From Streptococcus thermophilus (GTDB lineage: Bacteria > Bacillota > Bacilli > Lactobacillales > Streptococcaceae): a stretch of 64,000 nt of DNA. How positions within the stretch are numbered: the stretch's first letter is position 1; the number at the start of each line of letters is the position of its first letter. The notes beneath the pieces are model-generated. The model searched no databases and had not been told where the DNA came from. It saw only the letters and a program-made list of their open reading frames with translations. The stretch lies in the NCBI RefSeq assembly GCF_010120595.1, contig NZ_CP038020.1, positions 1,674,001-1,738,000 on the forward strand, in the 5' to 3' direction. This document shows positions 30,576-41,138 of the stretch, one piece after another. A program made the translations under genes and the position numbers.

Positions 30576-32984
30576 TTAACGTACTTCTGCTTCGACCTTT
30601 TCAGTGAGAGCTTTGGTAATTTTTTCCATGTATTTGGCAACTTCTTCGTCTGTGAGGTTGTCATTTGGATTTTGGAAGGTGAGGCTATAGGCCATTGATT
30701 TCATACCAGCACCAAGTTTTTCACCTGCATAAACGTCAAAGAGTTTAACAGCAATCAAGTGTTTCACTCCTGCTGAATAGATGGCATCAAGAACTTCTTG
30801 ATGAGTGATGTCTGCCTTAAGAAGAAGGGCGATATCACGTGATACTGCAGGGAATTTTGTGATTTCAACAAATGGTTGAGCTGGTTTCAAGGCGTCTTCG
30901 ACAGCACTAAGATTAATTTCGGCCACATAAGTTTCTGGAATACCGTAGTTTTTAGCTGTTTGTGGGTGAACTTGACCAAGGAATCCAATAGTTTGACCAT
31001 CAAGCACAATAGCAGCAGTACGACCTGGGTGCATGCTTGCTAGGTCTTTTGTCGCTACATAGTCAACCGAAACTTCAAGTTTATTGAAGAGAGCCTCAAT
31101 GATACCTTTAGCATAGAAGAAATCAACTGGCGTTGCTTTGGTTTGGAAATCTTTTTCCGCTACAAGACCAGAAATTGCGAAGGCAAAGGTATTGATTTCG
31201 TTTGGTAACTCTTCTTTCGGATTACCATTTTGCTCAAAGACCTTACCGATTTCGTAGATAGCTACGTTGCTATTCTTACGGTTGACATTGTAAGCAACGG
31301 TATCAAGCATACCAGAAACCAAGTTTTGACGGAGGGCAGAGCGATCAACAGTCATAGGCCACATTAACTCAGTCAAGTTACTTGGTGTCGCAGCAAATTC
31401 TACGGCTTTTTCAGGTGTTGTCAAGGTGTATGAAATAATCTCAGTCAATCCAGCACCTTCAGCAATGGTACGAACCTTACGGCGAAGTGTTTGTGTTTTA
31501 GTCAATTCACCGGATGTTCCTGCTGCCTCTGGAAGTGTCGTAGGCAATTTCTCATAGCCATAGATACGTGCAATTTCCTCTACCAAGTCTGCTTGGATAC
31601 TGATATCCCAACGACGACGTGGTACAGATACAGTGAATCTATCAGCATCACCTGTCAAACCGAAACCAAGTTTTGCAAACACATCTTCAATATCCGCAAA
31701 AGTCAATTCTGTACCTAGACGGACATTCACATAGTCAAGACTTGTAGAAACTTGGACTGGTTCTGTGTCGACTGAACCTGCTTGAACACGGCCTGCAAGA
31801 ACAGATCCATTTGCCAATTCTTGCAACATTGCTGCTGCAAAATCAAGAGCTTCAAGGACAGTATCGTTATTAATACCTTTTTCAAAGCGTGATGACGATT
31901 CTGAACGAAGGTTAAGACGGCTACTTGTCTTACGAACAGATTTTCCATCAAAAACAGCAGCTTCGAGGACAACATTTTTAGAGTTGTTATCAATTTCAGT
32001 TGATGCACCACCCATGACACCACCAAGAGAAACAGGTTTGTCAGCAACTGTAATAACAATATCTTCAGCAGTCAATTCACGCTCTTCACCATCGAGAGTA
32101 ACCAGTTTTTCACCCTCGCGTGCATCACGGGCAACAATGTGTGATTCTTCAAGCTTATCCAAATCGAAGGCATGCATTGGTTGTCCAAAGTATAGAAGAA
32201 CATAGTTTGTCACATCTACTACATTGTTAATTGGACGAATACCAGCATTCATGAGAAGGTTTTGTAGCCATTGTGGACTTGGTTGAACCGTGACATTCTC
32301 AACCACTCGACTAGCATAAGTAGTCACTTTATCACTTTCGATAGCTACTGAAATTTTATCAGAAGCTAGTTTGCTGTCTTCAGTAACTGTTTTTTCTGGG
32401 AAATGAACGGATTTACCATAGATTGCAGCAACTTCATGAGCCACACCACGCATAGAAAGGGCATCAGCACGGTTAGGTGTGATTGACAATTCAATAATTT
32501 CGTCATCAAGGTCTAGATATGGGAAAATGCTATCTCCAGGAACAGCATCTTCTGGCAAAATTTGGATACCATCTGCAAATTCTTTAGGAATAATGCTATC
32601 TGGAAGACCAAGTTCAGCTAAAGAACAGATCATACCAAGAGATTCTATACCACGAATCTTACCTTTTTTGATCTTGTAATTATCTGCAATTCGGGCACCA
32701 GGAATGGCAACAATTACCTTGATTCCAGCAGTGACATTTTGAGCGCCACATACAATTTGACGTGGACCTTCAGCATCTCCTGTATCTACTTGACACAAGT
32801 GCAAGTGTGTTTCAGGCACATCTTCACATGACAAGACATGACCAACAACCAATTTTGACAAGCCTTCAGCAGGTGTCTTAACACCTTCCACTTCAATACC
32901 TGTTGTCGACATTTTTTCAGCAAGTTCGGCCGTGGTAACATCCACATCAACCAACTCTTTTAACCATTTATAACTAACTAGCAT
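30576..32984 (-). CDS. pheT: Phenylalanyl-tRNA synthetase beta subunit
   Basis: Large subunit of the alpha2-beta2 enzyme that charges tRNA-Phe; it holds the editing site. 802 residues, the usual bacterial length: tRNA-binding OB-fold near 40-150, B3/B4 editing domain, B5 domain, and the C-terminal anticodon-binding FDX-ACB domain ([20 protein letters not shown]). The start [15 protein letters not shown] is chosen by family comparison; its Shine-Dalgarno is weak (AAGGACACGG, about 19 bases off). It is separated from pheS by a GNAT gene and a 300-base gap with hairpins. Confidence 0.96.
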   Translation of the reverse strand: MLVSYKWLKELVDVDVTTAELAEKMSTTGIEVEGVKTPAEGLSKLVVGHVLSCEDVPETHLHLCQVDTGDAEGPRQIVCGAQNVTAGIKVIVAIPGARIADNYKIKKGKIRGIESLGMICSLAELGLPDSIIPKEFADGIQILPEDAVPGDSIFPYLDLDDEIIELSITPNRADALSMRGVAHEVAAIYGKSVHFPEKTVTEDSKLASDKISVAIESDKVTTYASRVVENVTVQPSPQWLQNLLMNAGIRPINNVVDVTNYVLLYFGQPMHAFDLDKLEESHIVARDAREGEKLVTLDGEERELTAEDIVITVADKPVSLGGVMGGASTEIDNNSKNVVLEAAVFDGKSVRKTSSRLNLRSESSSRFEKGINNDTVLEALDFAAAMLQELANGSVLAGRVQAGSVDTEPVQVSTSLDYVNVRLGTELTFADIEDVFAKLGFGLTGDADRFTVSVPRRRWDISIQADLVEEIARIYGYEKLPTTLPEAAGTSGELTKTQTLRRKVRTIAEGAGLTEIISYTLTTPEKAVEFAATPSNLTELMWPMTVDRSALRQNLVSGMLDTVAYNVNRKNSNVAIYEIGKVFEQNGNPKEELPNEINTFAFAISGLVAEKDFQTKATPVDFFYAKGIIEALFNKLEVSVDYVATKDLASMHPGRTAAIVLDGQTIGFLGQVHPQTAKNYGIPETYVAEINLSAVEDALKPAQPFVEITKFPAVSRDIALLLKADITHQEVLDAIYSAGVKHLIAVKLFDVYAGEKLGAGMKSMAYSLTFQNPNDNLTDEEVAKYMEKITKALTEKVEAEVR

Positions 32985-33046
32985 AATAATGATATTAAGA
33001 CCGTGTCCTTGCAGAGCAAGGACCAAAGTGACAAGATTTTAGGAAG

Positions 33047-33077
33047 TCGCCTGAAATCCTGATTTCAGTAGCGACTT
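33047..33077 (-). other. Hairpin in the pheT 5' region
   Basis: GTCGC-TGAAATC / GATTTCA-GCGAC inverted repeat in the 300-base gap (32985-33284) between the GNAT gene and pheT. No T-run follows on the minus strand. The gap also contains a direct repeat (33105-33122 and 33178-33195) and a small palindrome TATCAGT/ACTGATA (33127-33143). Confidence 0.45.
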
Positions 33078-33104
33078 ATCTAAATCTCGAACTTTGAGGT
33101 CGTA

Positions 33105-33195
33105 TTCAAATCCTTTCTGTAAAACTATCAGTTCAACTGATAAATGTAAGAAGAACTTCAACCACTCTTAAGACGGGTTCAAATCCTTTCTGTAA
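33105..33195. repeat. 18 bp direct repeat, two copies
   Basis: TTCAAATCCTTTCTGTAA occurs at 33105-33122 and again, identical, at 33178-33195 (73 bases apart). On the minus strand each reads as AGAAAGGATTTGAA, resembling a Shine-Dalgarno, but no convincing gene follows. Confidence 0.7.
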
Positions 33196-33284
33196 TTTAG
33201 GAATATCTGTATTTGATATATGAGGAAGACAAATTTATGCGTTTTATCGTCTTCTTAAAACCTCTCTATCAACTTCATTTAGGT

Positions 33285-33803
33285 TTATAGTTTCAATTTT
33301 AACAACCAATCGCGATCCACTTTACCATCACCGACAAGAAAATCGTGTTCTGCGAATTTTTCAAAGCCATATTTATCGTAAAAAATCTGTGCCTTGAAAT
33401 TCCTTTCCCAAACACCTAACCAAGCCCAATCACAACCCAGGTCACGAGCTTCTTGCAAAGCAAACTCAAATAATCGCTTACCCAAGCCCATGCCTTGAAA
33501 GGCCTGACTGATATAAATACGCTGAATTTGAAAGGCATTGTCTAGGTGCTGCTCTGTTTGGGCAGATCCGACATTAGTTTTTAGAAAACCTGCCTTTACA
33601 TCATTAACTATAATGAAAAAGTAACGCGATTCTTCATGAGTAATTTCATCGAGCAGAACTTCCTCAGACAGTGCTGTATCAAAGTAAGCTTGCAACTGGG
33701 ATTCTGTATTATCATGAGCAAATGTCTCCCTAAAAGTATCTTCCGAAATAACTTTTAATTCTTCAACTTCTTCGGGAAGAACCTTTCGAATAACAACCGT
33801 CAT
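33285..33803 (-). CDS. GNAT-family N-acetyltransferase
   Basis: 172 residues, GNAT fold: acetyl-CoA pyrophosphate loop in AFQGMGLGKRLFEFAL (about 108-123) and the C-terminal WLGVWERNFKAQIFYDKYGF motif. Substrate unknown; similar proteins are often called polyamine or amino-acid acetyltransferases. It lies between pheS (16 bases upstream) and pheT on the same strand, so it shares the T-box-controlled transcript, an arrangement seen in streptococci. Confidence 0.88.
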   Translation of the reverse strand: MTVVIRKVLPEEVEELKVISEDTFRETFAHDNTESQLQAYFDTALSEEVLLDEITHEESRYFFIIVNDVKAGFLKTNVGSAQTEQHLDNAFQIQRIYISQAFQGMGLGKRLFEFALQEARDLGCDWAWLGVWERNFKAQIFYDKYGFEKFAEHDFLVGDGKVDRDWLLKLKL

Positions 33804-33819
33804 GACAACCTCCTAAACC

Positions 33820-34863
33820 TTATTTAAACTGTTCTGAGAATCGAACGTCTCCTTGATAGAAACCACGGATGTCGTTGATACCATAGCGAAGCATGGCAAT
33901 ACGTTCTTGACCAAGACCAAAGGCGAAACCTGAATATTCTTCAGAATCAACACCTGACATCTCAAGCACTTGTGGGTGAACCATACCAGCACCAAGGATC
34001 TCAATCCAACCTGTCTTCTTGCATACGTTACATCCTTTACCCCCACACTTGAAGCATGACACGTCAACCTCAACGGAAGGTTCAGTGAATGGGAAGTAAG
34101 AAGGACGCAAACGGATTTGACGTTCTGCACCAAACATTTTTTGAATAATCATCTCAAGCGTTCCCTTCAGATCACCCATTGAGATGTTTTTACCAACGAC
34201 CAAACCTTCGATTTGGTGAAACTGGTGGCTGTGAGTCGCATCATCGGTATCACGACGGAAAACACGTCCTGGTGAGATCATCTTAAGAGGACCTTTAGAA
34301 AAATCATGTTTATCAAGTGTACGAGCTTGGACAGGACTTGTATGAGTGCGAAGCAAGATTTCTTCGGTAATGTAGAAAGTATCTTGCATGTCACGTGCTG
34401 GGTGATCCTTAGGCAAATTCATACGTTCAAAGTTATAGTAGTCTGTTTCAACTTCAAAACCATCAACAATTTGGAAGCCCATCCCCAAGAAAATATCTTC
34501 GATTTCTTCAGCTATTTGGCTAAGAATATGACGGTTACCAAGGTTTACTTGGCGACCTGGAAGGGTTACGTCAAGACTTTCAGAGTCAAGTTGGGCTTGA
34601 ATTTTAGCTGCTTCAACAACTTTAGCTGCTTCGTCAAAAGCTTCAGTCAAAACGTCACGAACTTCGTTGACCATTTTACCAACTGTAGGGCGTTCTTCAC
34701 TAGGAAGGTCTTTAAGTCCCTTCAAAAGTTCCGTCAAAGAACCTTTTTTACCTAAAACTGCAACACGCAATTCTTGTAATTCCTTAGAGTGTTCACCACG
34801 CATTTCAGCCAATTTAGCCTGCGTTGAGGTTTTCAACTCTTGTAATTGTGTTTGTAAATCCAT
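33820..34863 (-). CDS. pheS: Phenylalanyl-tRNA synthetase alpha subunit
   Basis: Catalytic subunit that activates phenylalanine. 347 residues: N-terminal coiled-coil (1-85), then class II core with motif 1, motif 2 ([22 protein letters not shown]) and motif 3 ([17 protein letters not shown]). The Ala in this last stretch is the usual residue that gates p-chloro-phenylalanine. The start [11 protein letters not shown] has AAAGGAATATC before the ATG; longer in-frame readings run into the T-box leader. Confidence 0.97.
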   Translation of the reverse strand: MDLQTQLQELKTSTQAKLAEMRGEHSKELQELRVAVLGKKGSLTELLKGLKDLPSEERPTVGKMVNEVRDVLTEAFDEAAKVVEAAKIQAQLDSESLDVTLPGRQVNLGNRHILSQIAEEIEDIFLGMGFQIVDGFEVETDYYNFERMNLPKDHPARDMQDTFYITEEILLRTHTSPVQARTLDKHDFSKGPLKMISPGRVFRRDTDDATHSHQFHQIEGLVVGKNISMGDLKGTLEMIIQKMFGAERQIRLRPSYFPFTEPSVEVDVSCFKCGGKGCNVCKKTGWIEILGAGMVHPQVLEMSGVDSEEYSGFAFGLGQERIAMLRYGINDIRGFYQGDVRFSEQFK

Positions 34864-34899
34864 GATATTCCTTTCTGATATGACAATTTCGAATCGCAA

Positions 34900-35102
34900 A
34901 CAAAAAAACACACGCCAAAACTCCAACCCGGAGCGTTGACACGCGGTACCATCCGTTTTTTATCTGGTTTCCCAGACCTTGATTCGTCAGCCGTTTTCAT
35001 GAGTGAATTCGCCAAACTTCCCTTGAGGAGGCTTCCAGTCCATGACCCCCAATCCCTGTCAATTTCCATAAGGTTACTAGTCTCTACGACTTCTATTTAA
35101 TT
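34900..35102 (-). promoter_or_regulatory. T-box riboswitch (tRNA-Phe) leader of pheS
   Basis: Minus-strand leader with the T-box core GGATGGTACCGCGTG (34940-34954), followed by a long terminator hairpin (CACGCcaaaACTCC / GGAGcgttgaCACGCG, 34911-34945) ending in T7. Upstream is the stem I region; GAATTCAC (35003-35010) offers UUC, a Phe codon followed by A, as likely specifier. Uncharged tRNA-Phe would pair with the T-box and allow readthrough into pheS, the GNAT gene and pheT. Confidence 0.88.
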
Positions 35103-35108
35103 ACCACC

Positions 35109-35137
35109 ATTCTATCAAAAATTAGTTGTGCTTTCAA
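35109..35137 (-). promoter_or_regulatory. Promoter of the pheS T-box transcript
   Basis: TTGAAA (35132-35137), 17-base spacer, TAGAAT (35109-35114) on the minus strand. Confidence 0.75.
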
Positions 35138-35375
35138 GTGCCTACAGTTACGTCAATTCAATAAGTTTTTTTGGAAACTATTCTTTTTGGAGAAATCATT
35201 CAGGTAATGCTCAATGCCCGTATCAGACAAGCCTAGTCTCAAACTGAAAAAGATGAGTGGTAAAATAAACAAAGAAAAAACTTCTTAGAATTGTAATATT
35301 TCAATCGAAAAAGACCAGCTGACCGCTTTCTCATAGTGGCAAAAATCCTGATCATAGCCACTGTTAGAGCATTTT

Positions 35376-35397
35376 ACGCAATCGATTGCGTTTTTTT
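35376..35397 (+). other. Palindrome with T-run, no gene attached
   Basis: ACGCAATCGATTGCGT followed by T7 in the 35138-35482 gap. It looks like a small plus-strand terminator, yet no plus-strand gene precedes it. The rest of the gap shows no gene. Confidence 0.4.
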
Positions 35398-35427
35398 GAA
35401 AGTCATTTCAAATTTTTTTGAAACTAT

Positions 35428-35463
35428 AAAAAAAGATAGTGATAAAGCTATCAACTATCTTTC
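35428..35463 (-). terminator. Terminator of rnc-smc
   Basis: AAAGATAGT/ACTATCTTTTTTT stem on the minus strand, about 20 bases after the smc stop. Confidence 0.8.
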
Positions 35464-35482
35464 ATGAAATTATAATCTATTT

Positions 35483-38400
35483 TTAGTCAAAATCGAGGTC
35501 TTTTAGTTTAACTGAAACAATTTTTGAGACACCAGATTCCTGCATTGTCACCCCATAAATAGAGTCTGCTGCTGACATGGTTCCCTTACGGTGGGTAACT
35601 ACGATAAATTGACTAGACTTGTCAAAACGATTGAGGTAGTCACCGAAGCGTTTAACATTGGCTTCATCCAAAGCCGCTTCTACTTCGTCTAGGACAACAA
35701 AAGGTATAGTCTTAACACGAATGATGGCAAAGAGAAGAGCCAAAGCTGACAAGGCCTTCTCACCACCTGACATAAGGTTAAGTGATTGAATTTTCTTACC
35801 TGGTGGCTGAACAGAAATTTCTACACCGGCCTCTAGGAGATTGTCTGAGGTCAAAATCAAATCTGCTGATCCGCCACCAAACATCTGGGTAAAGGTCTGT
35901 TTAAAGCTTTCACGGATAGCCTCGAAGGTTGCTTTAAAGCGAGATTTCACCTCACCATCCAAATCATTGATGGTATTCAGAAGGAGACCCTTAGCTTCAA
36001 GTAAATCATCCTTTTGACCATTCAAGAAATCGAGACGTTGCTTAACTTCTTCAAATTGGGCAATAGCCTCTACATTGACAGGGCCCAGAGCCTTAATCGA
36101 ACGCTCAAGACTTTGAAGATTCTGGCGAGTTTGCTCAACATTCTCAAGAGGGGTAACCTGACCTTTGGCTGCTTCAAGCGTCATCTGGTAATCTTCAGCC
36201 AACTGAGTCGCAAACTTACGAAGCGACTGACTATTTTGACTTTCACGCTCTTCCAATCGAGTCTGTTGACGAATCAAATCTTCATTGCGGTTCCCCGCTT
36301 TAGCCAAACGCTCCTCCAAGTCCTCCAACTGACCTTCGTAGTCTTGCACTTGAATCTTGGCACGAACAAGTGCTTGTTCCAAATCGTCTTTACGTTGAAC
36401 AGCTTCTTTATGCTGTGCTTGTAACTGCGGCAGACGATCAGTTTGATCCTCATCGACTTGGTTATTGAGGAGAGCCTTGAGACTGTCAGATTCCTTCGTT
36501 AATTCAGACAAGTCTGCTTGAAGACGATTACTTTCTGTCTTAGCAAAACGCAATTCCGCTTGCAAGTCGCGCTCCTTCAACTGGAGTTCAGATTGCCTGT
36601 CTAAGAGAGCTTGTTTTTGTTGGCCAAGGGCATCCTTATCTTCCTTAATTGCTTCGATACGGTCATTGATGGCCTCGCGCTTAGATGCAATTTGCGCTAA
36701 CTCTGCCTTAAGTTGCTCAGACTTAGTTTGAAGATTTGCCCCTTCAGATCCCTGAGAACCCTGCTTGAAACTATCTACCAAGACTTGATTTTTCTCTACA
36801 TCTGATAAGGCTTGCTGATACTCCAAGCCTAGCCTTTGCTCCTGCAGACGAGCATTTTCACCATCAACTTTGAAATCTTCTAGCGCTTTCTGTAAAGCCT
36901 TACGCTTTGTCTTAAGGGCTTCAACCTTAGCCTCACTATCACTTAATTGAGCCTTAATTTGGCTAATTTCAGTAGTTAATGCATCTAGTTCGGGCTTAAT
37001 AAAGAGACTATTATTTTGCTTATTGGCACCACCGGCAAAGGCTCCACCAGGGCGGATTTCAGAGCCATCAAGAGTAACCATACGTACTTGAAAACGAACA
37101 GCTTGAGCAGCCTTATTGGCATTGTCGATGGTATTAAAGATTGCCGTTACACCTAAGATGTTTTGAAAAATATTAGCCAAACGTTCCTCGTAAGTGACCA
37201 AATCGGAAGCCATACCAATGAAACCAGGTGCATTGGCAAGAATTTGAGCAAATTGCCCATTCAGTTGACGTGGTTTGATGGTTGTCAATGGTAAGAAAGT
37301 CGCACGACCCTGACGATTACGTTTCAAGTAATCAATCGAACGCTTAGCTGCTGCTTCATCCTCAACAATGATGTTTTGCCCACTAGCTCCCATTGCAATT
37401 TCAAGAGCCGTCTGATAGCGCGTATCAAAGGTCAAGTGTTCACTAACAGCGCCAATAATTCCCTGAATGGATTGGGCATTTTGAAGAACGGACTTAACCC
37501 CTGCATAGAAATTACTATGATTTTTTTGAATAGACTCTAGACTTTGACGGCGAGCTTCTTTACTCTTAAGGTGATCCATGAGGTCAAACATCTTCGTTTG
37601 AGCTTCTTGATAGTCCTTATCGATGACTTGATAAGACTGATCCTTCTCTTTGTAGCTATTCAAGAGATTTTGAAGACTCGCTTGAGCTGCTTGATAAGCC
37701 TTTTGAGCTTCGCTAGCTACTTCCTGAGCAGAGAGCAAATAAGCTTGAGCCTGTTTATATTCTTCAGCCTGTGCCTCAAGTGCTTGTGTCTGACTTTCCA
37801 TGTCGTGGGTGACCTGAGTTAGACTGTTGGAAACCTTAGCTTCCTCCTGCATAAGACTGACATAGTCTTCTCGCAAACGTTCAATAAGCGTATCTGGGTT
37901 ATCAGAGAATTGCTCCAGATCTTTTTGAATGGCAGTCAGCTCCTGAGCAATAGTATTCAATTCAGCATTCAATTTAACTTGACGTTGGTTAACCTTATCA
38001 AGCGAAGCCTGTGCTTCTGCTTTCAAACTCTCTAGCTCGCTGAGACGAGCTGCTGTCTCTTCTTTTCTCTCGGAACGCTGCTGACTCTCCATGGTATAGA
38101 GATCAATTTGACGCTCAAAGTCACTAATAAGTCGTGTGACATCTACTAAGGTTTGTTGGTCAGAAGAAATTTGTTCTGAAATTTGGTGACGTTTTTGCTT
38201 GAGTTCTTGGTTCTCCGTCTCTAAACGATGACGTTCCTCATAATAGCTGGTTAATTTGTCCTTGACCTCTGCCAAATCTTCTTGTGTTTGGGTTAAGTCA
38301 GATTTTCCAACTTCAATATCATGCACTAAAAGGTTAAGCAGGGTCTGTCTACGCTCTCCATCGAGTTCTAAGTAGCATTTTGCTGTCGCTGCTTGCTTTT

Positions 38401-39016
38401 CAAGTGGTTTAACCTGACCATCTAGCTCATAGATGATATCTTCCAATCGATCAAGATTATCCTGAGTTTGATTAAGCTTGCTTTCGGTTTCTTTCTTACG
38501 TATCTTATATTTAAGAATACCTGCAGCTTCCTCGAAAATAGCACGGCGATCCTCAGGTTTGGCATTAAAAATAGCCTCAACACGACCTTGAGAAATAATA
38601 GAAAAAGAATCACGCCCAAGACCAGTATCCATGAAGAGGTCATGAATATCACGCAGACGAACCTTCTTACCATCGATCAAGTAGTCATTGTCACCATTTC
38701 GATAAATATGACGTTCCACACGAATGGTTTCACCAACACCTGCGATAAAGCCGTCACTGTTATCAAGAGTGACCGCTACTTCCGCGTAGTTAAGAGCTTT
38801 ACGGACCTCTGTACCTGCGAAAATAACATCTGGCATCTTGCCCCCACGCAAACTCTTTGCAGAGGATTCGCCCAGTGCCCAACGCAGGCTCTCTGTAATA
38901 TTTGATTTTCCCGATCCATTTGGACCTACAACGGCTGTTACTCCTTTGTCAAATACGACCTTCGTCTTATCCGCAAAGGACTTAAAGCCCTGCATTTCAA
39001 TTGATTTCAAGTACAT
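35483..39016 (-). CDS. smc: Chromosome segregation SMC ATPase
   Basis: Structural maintenance of chromosomes protein, partner of ScpA/ScpB in DNA loop extrusion and segregation. 1177 residues: N-terminal ATP head with Walker A GPNGSGKSN (32-40), long coiled-coil, flexible hinge at about 510-660, second coiled-coil, and C-terminal head with signature LMSGGEKALSALAL and Walker B FVVLDEVEAALDEAN. Begins 2 bases after the rnc stop, so the two genes are coupled. Intact. Confidence 0.98.
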   Translation of the reverse strand: MYLKSIEMQGFKSFADKTKVVFDKGVTAVVGPNGSGKSNITESLRWALGESSAKSLRGGKMPDVIFAGTEVRKALNYAEVAVTLDNSDGFIAGVGETIRVERHIYRNGDNDYLIDGKKVRLRDIHDLFMDTGLGRDSFSIISQGRVEAIFNAKPEDRRAIFEEAAGILKYKIRKKETESKLNQTQDNLDRLEDIIYELDGQVKPLEKQAATAKCYLELDGERRQTLLNLLVHDIEVGKSDLTQTQEDLAEVKDKLTSYYEERHRLETENQELKQKRHQISEQISSDQQTLVDVTRLISDFERQIDLYTMESQQRSERKEETAARLSELESLKAEAQASLDKVNQRQVKLNAELNTIAQELTAIQKDLEQFSDNPDTLIERLREDYVSLMQEEAKVSNSLTQVTHDMESQTQALEAQAEEYKQAQAYLLSAQEVASEAQKAYQAAQASLQNLLNSYKEKDQSYQVIDKDYQEAQTKMFDLMDHLKSKEARRQSLESIQKNHSNFYAGVKSVLQNAQSIQGIIGAVSEHLTFDTRYQTALEIAMGASGQNIIVEDEAAAKRSIDYLKRNRQGRATFLPLTTIKPRQLNGQFAQILANAPGFIGMASDLVTYEERLANIFQNILGVTAIFNTIDNANKAAQAVRFQVRMVTLDGSEIRPGGAFAGGANKQNNSLFIKPELDALTTEISQIKAQLSDSEAKVEALKTKRKALQKALEDFKVDGENARLQEQRLGLEYQQALSDVEKNQVLVDSFKQGSQGSEGANLQTKSEQLKAELAQIASKREAINDRIEAIKEDKDALGQQKQALLDRQSELQLKERDLQAELRFAKTESNRLQADLSELTKESDSLKALLNNQVDEDQTDRLPQLQAQHKEAVQRKDDLEQALVRAKIQVQDYEGQLEDLEERLAKAGNRNEDLIRQQTRLEERESQNSQSLRKFATQLAEDYQMTLEAAKGQVTPLENVEQTRQNLQSLERSIKALGPVNVEAIAQFEEVKQRLDFLNGQKDDLLEAKGLLLNTINDLDGEVKSRFKATFEAIRESFKQTFTQMFGGGSADLILTSDNLLEAGVEISVQPPGKKIQSLNLMSGGEKALSALALLFAIIRVKTIPFVVLDEVEAALDEANVKRFGDYLNRFDKSSQFIVVTHRKGTMSAADSIYGVTMQESGVSKIVSVKLKDLDFD

Positions 39017-39018
39017 GC

Positions 39019-39708
39019 TTAATTACCTAGTTGTTCAAGGGCAGACTTCGCTGCTGCCTGTTCAGCTAATTTCTTTGATTTTCCGAGACCAGTGCTGAGT
39101 TCCTTACCATCAACAGCTACCTGCATAGTAAATTCCTTAGCATGAGCAGGTCCAGACTCATCGATAACAGTATAAGTAATATCAACCTTACCATTGACCT
39201 GGAGACGCTCTTGAAGCGCCGTCTTATAGTCTATTACTCGGTCAAAGTTCCCCTTTTCAACCTGAGGAATCATGACCTGATTCAAAAATTTCTCAACAGC
39301 AGGCAAACCTTGATCCAGATAGAGAGCTCCAAGGAAGGCTTCCCAGAGATCACCGAGAATGGTGGCACGCTCACGACCACCAGATTTTTCTTCACCTTTA
39401 CCAAGACGAATATACTGCTCGAATCCGCAAGCCTTTGTAAATCCGGCTAAGCTCTCTTCACGAACGATAGTACTACGCATCTTAGACATTTCCCCCTCCG
39501 GTTTGTTAGGATAACGATTGTAAAGGTAAACAGAAATGACTAATTGCAGAGCCGCGTCTCCTAAAAATTCCAAACGTTCATTATGTGAAATGTTTAGGAG
39601 GCGGTGCTCATTGGCATATGAGGTATGTGTAAATGCGGTTTCTAAAAGGTCCTTTTGGCTAAAAACAATACCAAAGTCCTGTTCAAGTTTTTGTTCAAGT
39701 TGATTCAT
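39019..39708 (-). CDS. rnc: Ribonuclease III
   Basis: Cuts double-stranded RNA in rRNA processing and antisense regulation. 229 residues: RNase III signature [15 protein letters not shown] near 40-54, catalytic Glu in [13 protein letters not shown], then a C-terminal double-stranded RNA-binding domain ending [15 protein letters not shown]. Start chosen at [10 protein letters not shown] with AAAGGATG 4 bases upstream; eight further in-frame codons lie upstream but have no better site. Confidence 0.96.
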
Positions 39709-39864
39709 AAAACATCCTTTCTTTTTAAACACACTAACTATAATTATATCAAAAAAAGCAGATTTTCATGATGGAAAAACTGCTTTTAGTAGCTATATCT
39801 GCGGATTTAGTGAGAGGTAACCAATTGCACTAAAAAAAGCTAAGCAATGCTCAACTTCATTTTC

Positions 39865-40800
39865 TTAATAATCTGGACGAACAACACCTGTAACGGTTTC
39901 ACGTGTTGCTTCGACATCTTCTTCAAGGACAACCTTGATGATACGTTTAGCTTCTTCTGAAGTACATGCAACCAATGGCAAACGAAGTGGTCCAACTTCC
40001 AAACCAAGATGGTTGAGAACAGCCTTGACAGGTGCAGGACTTGGTACTGAGAAGAGAGCGTTAACTTTAGGAATGAATTTACGTTGGATAGCTGCTGCCG
40101 TCTTGAGGTCACTATTTTCAATAGCTTTAAGCATGGCATGCATCTCATCACCATTTGTATGAGAGGCTACTGAGATAACACCATTAGCTCCAAGGTTCAT
40201 TGCGTGGAAGGCATCTCCATCTTCACCAGTATAAACTAAGAAATCTTCAGGTTTGTGCTCAATAAGGTAGGCCATGTTGGCAAGACTGGTACATTCTTTA
40301 ACACCAATGATATTTGGATGTTCAGCCAAACGAAGCATGGTATCTGGAGTCATTTCAACAACTACACGACCAGGAATGTTGTAGATGATAATTGGCAAAT
40401 CAGAAGCATCTGCAATAGCTTTGAAATGTTGGTACATACCTTCTTGTGATGGCTTGTTGTAGTAAGGCACGATAGCAAGACCTGCTGCGAAACCACCAAA
40501 TTTAGCAACTTCTTTAGCAAACTCGATAGAGTCACGCGTATCGTTGGTACCGACACCAGCAATCAGTGGTACACGACCATTGACAATCTTTTGAACAGCC
40601 GCAAAGAGTTCCAACTCCTCATCATGAGTAAGCGTTGGGCTTTCAGCAGTTGTTCCTGCCAAAAGAAGAGCTTCCGTATGGTGAGCCAATAGATGCTCAA
40701 TCAAGTCTGGAAGAGCATCATAGTTGATAGATCCATCCTCATGGAAAGGTGTAATTAGGGCTGTGATCAGTTTGACATCTCTTAATTGATCAATTGACAT
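39865..40800 (-). CDS. dapA: 4-hydroxy-tetrahydrodipicolinate synthase
   Basis: Condenses aspartate semialdehyde and pyruvate, first committed step to diaminopimelate and lysine. 311 residues, TIM barrel: Schiff-base Lys168 (IGVKECTS), Tyr140 (IIYNIPGR), and GTTAESPTL near 49-57. Start ATG with GAAGGAG 7 bases upstream. It follows asd, which makes its substrate, across a 300-base gap that holds a long hairpin. Confidence 0.96.
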   Translation of the reverse strand: MSIDQLRDVKLITALITPFHEDGSINYDALPDLIEHLLAHHTEALLLAGTTAESPTLTHDEELELFAAVQKIVNGRVPLIAGVGTNDTRDSIEFAKEVAKFGGFAAGLAIVPYYNKPSQEGMYQHFKAIADASDLPIIIYNIPGRVVVEMTPDTMLRLAEHPNIIGVKECTSLANMAYLIEHKPEDFLVYTGEDGDAFHAMNLGANGVISVASHTNGDEMHAMLKAIENSDLKTAAAIQRKFIPKVNALFSVPSPAPVKAVLNHLGLEVGPLRLPLVACTSEEAKRIIKVVLEEDVEATRETVTGVVRPDY

Positions 40801-41083
40801 AGTATTCTCCTTCAACCGTTTTCTAATCCTTTCCATTTTACCATAATTTTGACCAGACAGACAGATAAGTTGACAATTTTCTGAAAACGTGATGTCACAT
40901 TGTTTCCAATTTTTGGTGATTTACACAAAAAAATAGAGAGATATGTCTACCTGTTTCATTGCAATCAGCTTTAAGTTAGTATTAACATACAACACTAAAA
41001 CCTTACTAGTCCCTAAGCCATGGCGCAGTGGTTAATTGGAAACATTCATGTTTACAACATTCGTACTTCCTAATCAACTGTTC

Positions 41084-41138
41084 GGGGGCGAAACTACGAA
41101 ATCAAACTCTTCGAGTTACTGATTTCTGTTTCGCTCCC
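41084..41138. repeat. Long imperfect hairpin between asd and dapA
   Basis: 55 bases folding as GGGgGCGAAAC-GAAATCA-ACTC / GAGT-TGATTTC-GTTTCGCtCCC with a TTC loop. It overlaps the first base of the asd stop codon. No T-run follows on the minus strand, so it is not a simple terminator; it could be an RNA-processing or stability element, or a small mobile repeat. The remainder of the gap (40801-41083) shows no gene. Confidence 0.65.

Noticed and set aside
35376..35397. Terminator of a hidden plus-strand gene
   Set aside because: No start, ribosome site or coding pattern was found on the plus strand between 35138 and 35376; listed only as a palindrome.
41020..41060. tRNA-like stretch (GGCGCAGTGGTTA) in the asd-dapA gap
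   Set aside because: Only the D-arm resemblance is present; no anticodon or T arm pairs, and the nearby hairpin does not form a cloverleaf.
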